Shown here: positions 59,354-64,000 of the stretch, in pieces | How the letters are laid out: every line of letters begins with the position of its first letter | How positions within the stretch are numbered: the first letter of the stretch is position 1 | Origin: Hyunsoonleella ulvae | GTDB lineage: Bacteria > Bacteroidota > Bacteroidia > Flavobacteriales > Flavobacteriaceae | NCBI RefSeq assembly: GCF_016827605.1 | Contig: NZ_JAEPJQ010000004.1 | Location: forward strand, 1 to 64,000 | Direction: 5' to 3' | Length of the DNA: 64,000 nucleotides | Program-made: the position numbers and the translations under genes | The notes under the pieces: model-generated | Told to the model about the DNA's origin: nothing | The model's database searches: none | Seen by the model: the letters and a program-made list of their open reading frames with translations, nothing else

Positions 59354-60590
59354 AAATCTAAAAAACCTGGGACCTGGACTATTATTTGCAGGGGCAGCTA
59401 TTGGCGTATCACATTTGGTACAATCCACCAGAGCTGGGGCCGATTTTGGTTTAGGACTTATCTGGGCATTAATGTTAGTTACACTATTTAAATATCCGTT
59501 CTTTCAATATGGCCCTAGATATGCAGCTGCAACCAACGAAAGCCTTCTGGATGGCTATAAAAAATTAGGAAAAGGCACTCTAATTGCCTACTACTTAATA
59601 ACTCTGGGAACTATGTTTGTTATACAAATGGCTGTTACCATAGTTACGGCAGGTATAGCATCGTCTTTATTTTATGAATTCAAGCCATTTGAAATTGTAA
59701 CGATTACCATTAATAGTGTACAGGCTTGGTCTATTATAATATTAGGTATTTGTATGGTATTGTTACTTCTGGGTAAATACAAATTATTGGACAATCTTAT
59801 AAAAATTATAATAATTACACTATCCGTTAGTACAATTGTAGCTGTAGTAATGGCATTTTTTAATAATACTAGTGCGCTTTCGTTACAACAAATTTTACCT
59901 GAAAACAGTACTGAAATCGCTTTTTTAATTGCATTTATGGGCTGGATGCCTGGACCTTTAGACATATCTGTATGGCATTCATTATGGACATTAGAAAAAC
60001 AAAAAAATCAAACGGAATTTTCCACTAAAGGGGCTCTTTTTGATTTTAATGTAGGTTATATCGGCACAATAGTATTAGGGATTGGTTTTGTACTTCTAGG
60101 TGCATTAGTAATGTTTAGTAGTGGAGAAACATTTAGTGGTTCTGCAGGCGTTTTTGCAGGCCAGCTAATAGATATGTATACAACAAGTTTAGGTAATTGG
60201 GCATACATTATTATTGGTATAGCAGCATTTACAACCATGTTTAGTACTACACTTACTACTCTTGATGCCTCTCCACGCTCTATGGATAGAACTTCTGAAT
60301 TACTTCTGAATAAGAGTTTTAAAAAAGGCTATTTATTTTGGATAATTTTACTTTCATTAGGTACAATCTACATATTCTTGTTTTTAGCATCCGAAATGGG
60401 ATTACTTATTAAAATCGCCACTATACTATCCTTTATCACTGCACCATTCTATGCCATCATTAATTATATACTAATTTCAGGAACACACACACCTAAAGAA
60501 TGGAGACCCTCAATAATACTACACGTTTTGAGCTGGTTTGGAATTCTTTTTTTAATAGGATTTAGCATATGGTACCTTACTACTTTATAA
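59346..60590 (+). CDS. Nramp-family-like metal transporter lacking canonical metal motifs
   Basis: The 414-residue protein has ~11 membrane helices. The TM1 region reads GPGLLFAGAAIGVSHLVQST, with GVSH where Mn/Fe Nramp transporters have DPGN. The TM6 region is GWMPGPLDISVWHSLW, with MPGP where MPH is usual. The fold looks like Nramp/MntH but substrate is not safely Mn2+ or Fe2+; it may carry another divalent ion or act differently. ATG 59346 overlaps the sigma gene by 8 bases. Confidence 0.75.
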   Translation: MIRNLKNLGPGLLFAGAAIGVSHLVQSTRAGADFGLGLIWALMLVTLFKYPFFQYGPRYAAATNESLLDGYKKLGKGTLIAYYLITLGTMFVIQMAVTIVTAGIASSLFYEFKPFEIVTITINSVQAWSIIILGICMVLLLLGKYKLLDNLIKIIIITLSVSTIVAVVMAFFNNTSALSLQQILPENSTEIAFLIAFMGWMPGPLDISVWHSLWTLEKQKNQTEFSTKGALFDFNVGYIGTIVLGIGFVLLGALVMFSSGETFSGSAGVFAGQLIDMYTTSLGNWAYIIIGIAAFTTMFSTTLTTLDASPRSMDRTSELLLNKSFKKGYLFWIILLSLGTIYIFLFLASEMGLLIKIATILSFITAPFYAIINYILISGTHTPKEWRPSIILHVLSWFGILFLIGFSIWYLTTL

Positions 60591-60638
60591 AGAAGATTTA
60601 ATAGAATACTTCGTATCTTTGCAATTCAATTTTTTTTG

Positions 60639-61517
60639 ATGGAAAAGCAAGCAATTTCTAATATTATACCAGAGCGCCAAGCAAAACCAAAATGGTTACG
60701 TGTAAAGCTACCAACTGGTAAAAAATATACAGAGTTAAGAGGATTAGTAGATAAGTACAAACTAAATACTATTTGTACTTCTGGAAGCTGTCCCAATATG
60801 GGTGAGTGCTGGGGAGAAGGCACGGCTACCTTTATGATATTAGGTAATATTTGCACACGTTCTTGTGGTTTTTGTGGTGTTAAAACTGGAAGGCCAGAAA
60901 CTGTAGATTGGGACGAACCTGAGAAAGTAGCCCGTTCTATAAAAATAATGAACATAAAACATGCTGTACTAACTAGTGTTGATAGAGATGACCTTAAAGA
61001 TATGGGAAGTATCATGTGGGCAGAAACGGTTAATGCAGTAAGAAGAATGAACCCTGAAACTACTCTAGAAACACTTATTCCAGATTTTCAGGGTATAGAG
61101 AAACATATTGACCGTATAATTAATGTGGCTCCAGAAGTTGTTTCCCATAATATAGAAACCGTGAGAAGGTTAACACGCGAAGTACGCATACAAGCCAAGT
61201 ATGATAGAAGTATGGGGGTTTTAAAATACCTAAAGCAGCAAGGGCAGCGAAGAACCAAGTCTGGAATTATGTTAGGTTTAGGAGAAACAAAAGAAGAAGT
61301 AATTGAGACACTTCATGATTTAAAGGATAATGATGTTGATGTAGTTACTATTGGTCAATATTTACAACCAAGTAAAAAACACCTACCCGTAAAACGTTTT
61401 GTTAATCCAGATGAATTTGATGAATACAAAGAAATAGGTCTGGATTTAGGCTTCAGACATGTTGAAAGTAGTGCCCTAGTGCGTTCATCATATAAAGCTC
61501 AAAAGCATATAAACTAA
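60639..61517 (+). CDS. lipA: Lipoyl synthase
   Basis: The 292-residue radical SAM enzyme has the auxiliary cluster motif [12 protein letters not shown] (Cys-x4-Cys-x5-Cys) and the SAM cluster CTRSCGFC (Cys-x3-Cys-x2-Cys). [20 protein letters not shown] and the final RSSYKA are conserved. It inserts sulfur into octanoyl domains of 2-oxoacid dehydrogenases and GcvH. ATG 60639 is used, one codon after a TTG. Confidence 0.95.
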   Translation: MEKQAISNIIPERQAKPKWLRVKLPTGKKYTELRGLVDKYKLNTICTSGSCPNMGECWGEGTATFMILGNICTRSCGFCGVKTGRPETVDWDEPEKVARSIKIMNIKHAVLTSVDRDDLKDMGSIMWAETVNAVRRMNPETTLETLIPDFQGIEKHIDRIINVAPEVVSHNIETVRRLTREVRIQAKYDRSMGVLKYLKQQGQRRTKSGIMLGLGETKEEVIETLHDLKDNDVDVVTIGQYLQPSKKHLPVKRFVNPDEFDEYKEIGLDLGFRHVESSALVRSSYKAQKHIN

Positions 61518-61594
61518 ATAAATATGTAATTTATCGATAAAAATGTGTATTTTGTCGAATAATTATTTATATTTGACGACCTATTGTATTTAAA

Positions 61595-63826
61595 ATGTCC
61601 CAAATAAAACGATACACATTTATTGTTCTGATGTTATTATCCATCAGTTTATTCTCTCAAAATACCATTGAGAAGGATCCTGAAATTATTCAAAACAATA
61701 TAGATTACCGAATTGAACAATCTCAAAAGAATATTGAAAGCTTCAATTACTTTGAAGCTCAAAAAATACTTGATGAGGCTTTAGAACTTGCTCAAAATTC
61801 AGATAACAAGAAAAGCATTGGGCTTATTCAATCCATAAAAGGTAAGTTACATTTAATTATAGAGGAAGAAGACGTTGCCATAAAAGCACTTACTTCTGCT
61901 GTAGAAATGCAGCGTATCATCAATGATAATAAGAATCTTGGTAGATCCTATAAAACTTTTGGAGATGTTTATATGGCCAAGAACAACGTTTACCAAGCAT
62001 TAGATTCCTATCGTGCGGCAAAATCTAAATTTCAGGAAGAAGAAATGGATACCGAACTAGCCGAAACCCTATTGGCAGAAGGTAATGCTTACTTAGAACT
62101 TAAAAATTACAGAAAAGCTAGAGAGCTTACTGAACAGGCAGTAGCTTTGGCAAGAAAAGAGGAACTTAATAGCACTCTAAGTAATGCTTTGGTTAATCAT
62201 GGAAAAATCCATAATATTCTTAACGAACACCCAAAAGCTTTAAATTTTGCTAAAGAAGGTCTAGAAATAGCAAAATCTAACGGTTTAAAATCCATTCAAA
62301 ACAAAGGGCTTCTAGTACTAAGCAATATTTATGAAAGTACAAACAACTACGAATTAGCTACTACCTACCTAAAAGCCCATATAAAACTGTCAGACTCTTT
62401 AAGAGCAGTAAAAAGAGCGAATCTATCTCCTGAAAAAAGAATTAAGTTTTTAATTAACGATCAAATTGAAAACAACAAAAAACAACAGGCTGAATTAGAA
62501 GAAGCCAACAATAAAAATGATTTAAGTACCTTAATTTCCATTCTCAGTGTAGCACTTATTACTATTCTATCATTACTCACGCTTTCGCTTTATAAGAATA
62601 ATAACATAAGGTTGAAAACCAACAATATGCTACATAAGAAAAATAATGAGCTTATTGTTGCTAAAGAAAAAGCCGAATTGGCCTCTAAAACAAAAGCCAA
62701 TTTCCTGTCAACTGTAACCCATGAGTTAAGAACACCGCTTTACGCCGTAACTGGCTTAAGTAATATGCTGCTTGATGAAAACCCCAAACCTGAACAAATT
62801 CAGCACTTAAAATCCTTGAAGTTTTCGGGGGATTATTTGTTGACTTTTATAAATGATATCCTTCAAATAAATAAAATTGAAGCAAACAAGGTTGAAGTAG
62901 AGCCAGAACCGTTCAATCTAAAAAAGAAAATCAACAACATCATACTAGCGTTAAATAATTCAGCACTAGATAACAACATTACTATTCATTTTGAATACGA
63001 TAAAGATTTACCAGAAAACTTTGTTGCAGACCAATTAAAGATTTCCCAAATACTCATAAACCTCATAGGAAACTCCATCAAGTTTACAAAAGATGGAGAC
63101 ATTTGGATTAGAATATATAAAATAGGCCAAGAAAATGACATTTATAACCTTCGATTTGAAGTTGAAGACAACGGTATAGGCATTACCAAAGAGAAGCAAG
63201 ACAATATGTTTGAAAGTTTTTCTCAAGGCTCCATACAAATTAATCGTAAATACGGTGGCACAGGATTGGGGCTTTCTATTGTAAAAGGTTTAATAGAAAT
63301 ATTAAAAGGAAAAATTTATTTACAAAGTGAATTAGGGAAAGGCACTACCTTCTTCTTCGAAATTCCTCTAGAATATAACGAGGCAAAAGAAAAATTAGCT
63401 GATGACGATATCAAAAAACTTGATAAAAAACCTGATATTGATTTAAGTTCAGTTAAAATTTTAGTAGTCGAAGACAACAAAATCAACCAAATGATTACTA
63501 AGAAGATATTAACCAAAATGGAGCTTGCTTGTGATGTTGTAGACAACGGAGAATCTGCGGTTGATATGATAAAAACCAATAAGTACGACATCATTCTAAT
63601 GGATATCCATATGCCTGGAATTAGCGGTATTGAGGCTACAAAAATTGTTAGGACTTTTGATAAAGAATTAACCATTTTTGCGCTTACAGCTGTAACCATA
63701 GAAGATAAAATGCATGAGTTTGAAGAAGCAGGATTTACTGATATTATCCCTAAACCTTTCAAGCAAGAAGAATTTGAGAAAAAACTATTCAATGCATTAT
63801 CAAACAAAAAATCAGCTACTGCTTAA
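61595..63826 (+). CDS. Hybrid histidine kinase with TPR sensor region
   Basis: The 743-residue protein has a signal peptide (1-22), a periplasmic TPR region (about 30-290), one membrane helix (309-332), a HisKA domain with His376 in FLSTVTHELRTPLYAVTG, a HATPase_c domain (IGNSIKFTKDG, FEVEDNGIGITKEK, KYGGTGLGLSIVKGL) and a C-terminal receiver with Asp670 in ILMDIHMPG. A phosphorelay partner is not adjacent. The TPRs probably sense an envelope ligand. Convergent with lpxK with 4 bases overlap. Confidence 0.92.
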   Translation: MSQIKRYTFIVLMLLSISLFSQNTIEKDPEIIQNNIDYRIEQSQKNIESFNYFEAQKILDEALELAQNSDNKKSIGLIQSIKGKLHLIIEEEDVAIKALTSAVEMQRIINDNKNLGRSYKTFGDVYMAKNNVYQALDSYRAAKSKFQEEEMDTELAETLLAEGNAYLELKNYRKARELTEQAVALARKEELNSTLSNALVNHGKIHNILNEHPKALNFAKEGLEIAKSNGLKSIQNKGLLVLSNIYESTNNYELATTYLKAHIKLSDSLRAVKRANLSPEKRIKFLINDQIENNKKQQAELEEANNKNDLSTLISILSVALITILSLLTLSLYKNNNIRLKTNNMLHKKNNELIVAKEKAELASKTKANFLSTVTHELRTPLYAVTGLSNMLLDENPKPEQIQHLKSLKFSGDYLLTFINDILQINKIEANKVEVEPEPFNLKKKINNIILALNNSALDNNITIHFEYDKDLPENFVADQLKISQILINLIGNSIKFTKDGDIWIRIYKIGQENDIYNLRFEVEDNGIGITKEKQDNMFESFSQGSIQINRKYGGTGLGLSIVKGLIEILKGKIYLQSELGKGTTFFFEIPLEYNEAKEKLADDDIKKLDKKPDIDLSSVKILVVEDNKINQMITKKILTKMELACDVVDNGESAVDMIKTNKYDIILMDIHMPGISGIEATKIVRTFDKELTIFALTAVTIEDKMHEFEEAGFTDIIPKPFKQEEFEKKLFNALSNKKSATA

Positions 63827-64000
63827 TATTTATCGATAAAGGTCTTTATCAAATTATCAAACATCTTATTTTTATCTATTTTTACCCTTATTGGTAAATA
63901 ATATAGTTTATCCTCTAAGGACTTATAATGCTTTAAACGCATAAAATCTTTCTCTGTGGTAAGTATTGTTGTTTTAGATTCTAAATTAGAGATATCTTTA
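63823..64000 (-). CDS. lpxK: Tetraacyldisaccharide 4'-kinase, C-terminal part (start outside window)
   Basis: On the minus strand the window ends inside a frame whose last 58 residues read KTTILTTEKDFMRL, KHYKSLEDKLYYLPIRVKID, MFDNLIKTFIDKY, then TAA. ILTTEKDFMRL and the LPIRVKI end are typical of LpxK, which phosphorylates lipid A disaccharide. Only the C-terminus is visible. Confidence 0.8.
   Translation of the reverse strand, partial: KDISNLESKTTILTTEKDFMRLKHYKSLEDKLYYLPIRVKIDKNKMFDNLIKTFIDKY

Overview
The window is a contiguous, AT-rich chromosomal stretch of a member of the Flavobacteriaceae (Bacteroidota), most likely marine. The evidence is a type IX secretion sorting domain, an exosortase with a PID-CTERM-like substrate, promoter -7 elements of the TAnnTTTG type, a tmRNA tag ending ALAA, SusCD-free but uronate-type sugar genes, many lipoproteins, and ribosomal protein Thx. 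No rRNA or tRNA gene, insertion sequence with a transposase, prophage or CRISPR array was seen.

Layout. 1-2906: the end of a large T9SS-exported repeat protein, a tiny PID-CTERM protein and a dedicated exosortase. 3239-3851: a dispersed repeat, then ssrA and its terminator. 3928-9471: a sortilin-like beta-propeller protein and a coiled-coil protein built on 201-bp tandem repeats. 9656-12704: 2-keto-3-deoxygluconate catabolism (kdgK, eda) and a divergent LacI regulator with two matching operators. 12753-15954: a coiled-coil membrane protein, two rhodaneses, two thioredoxin-fold proteins and a MarR regulator. 16034-22993: the complete trp operon (leader peptide, E, G, D, C, F-B fusion, A), with nearly every gap filled by a different short repeat. 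23025-25248: DUF805, then an RhlE helicase operon whose last gene (VF530) is broken at codon 2. 25613-34783: lipoproteins, Thx, YaaA, a racemase-like protein, a yaaA/rluD chimeric remnant, RluD and a PASTA protein. 35157-38612: ddl, a zinc-ribbon protein, coaD, a lipidated subclass B1 metallo-beta-lactamase and a HEAT protein. 38710-39743: an orphan lipoprotein between structured repeats. 39763-44571: SulP transporter, Nudix, pyrE, birA. 44665-49431: rsfS, ftsH, LUD, cdsA, psd and an acyl-CoA-binding protein. 49592-57335: valS, DUF1573, aminotransferase, murB, ECF sigma/anti-sigma pair, aquaporin. 57486-64000: a small membrane protein, an overlapping glycosyltransferase-sigma-Nramp set, lipA, a hybrid histidine kinase and the end of lpxK.

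How it works together. Most of the window is core metabolism and envelope biology. Control is unusually readable: a Trp-codon leader peptide with a terminator before trpE, and twin operators between kdgK and its LacI-type regulator. The noncoding space carries at least five distinct repeat families; one 50-57 nt family has a compensatory base change between its two copies, so it is probably selected as a structure. The most unusual items are the exosortase/PID-CTERM pair, the trpF-trpB fusion created at a run of seven A, the ATG-TAA start of the VF530 gene, the yaaA/rluD chimera, and the trp leader.
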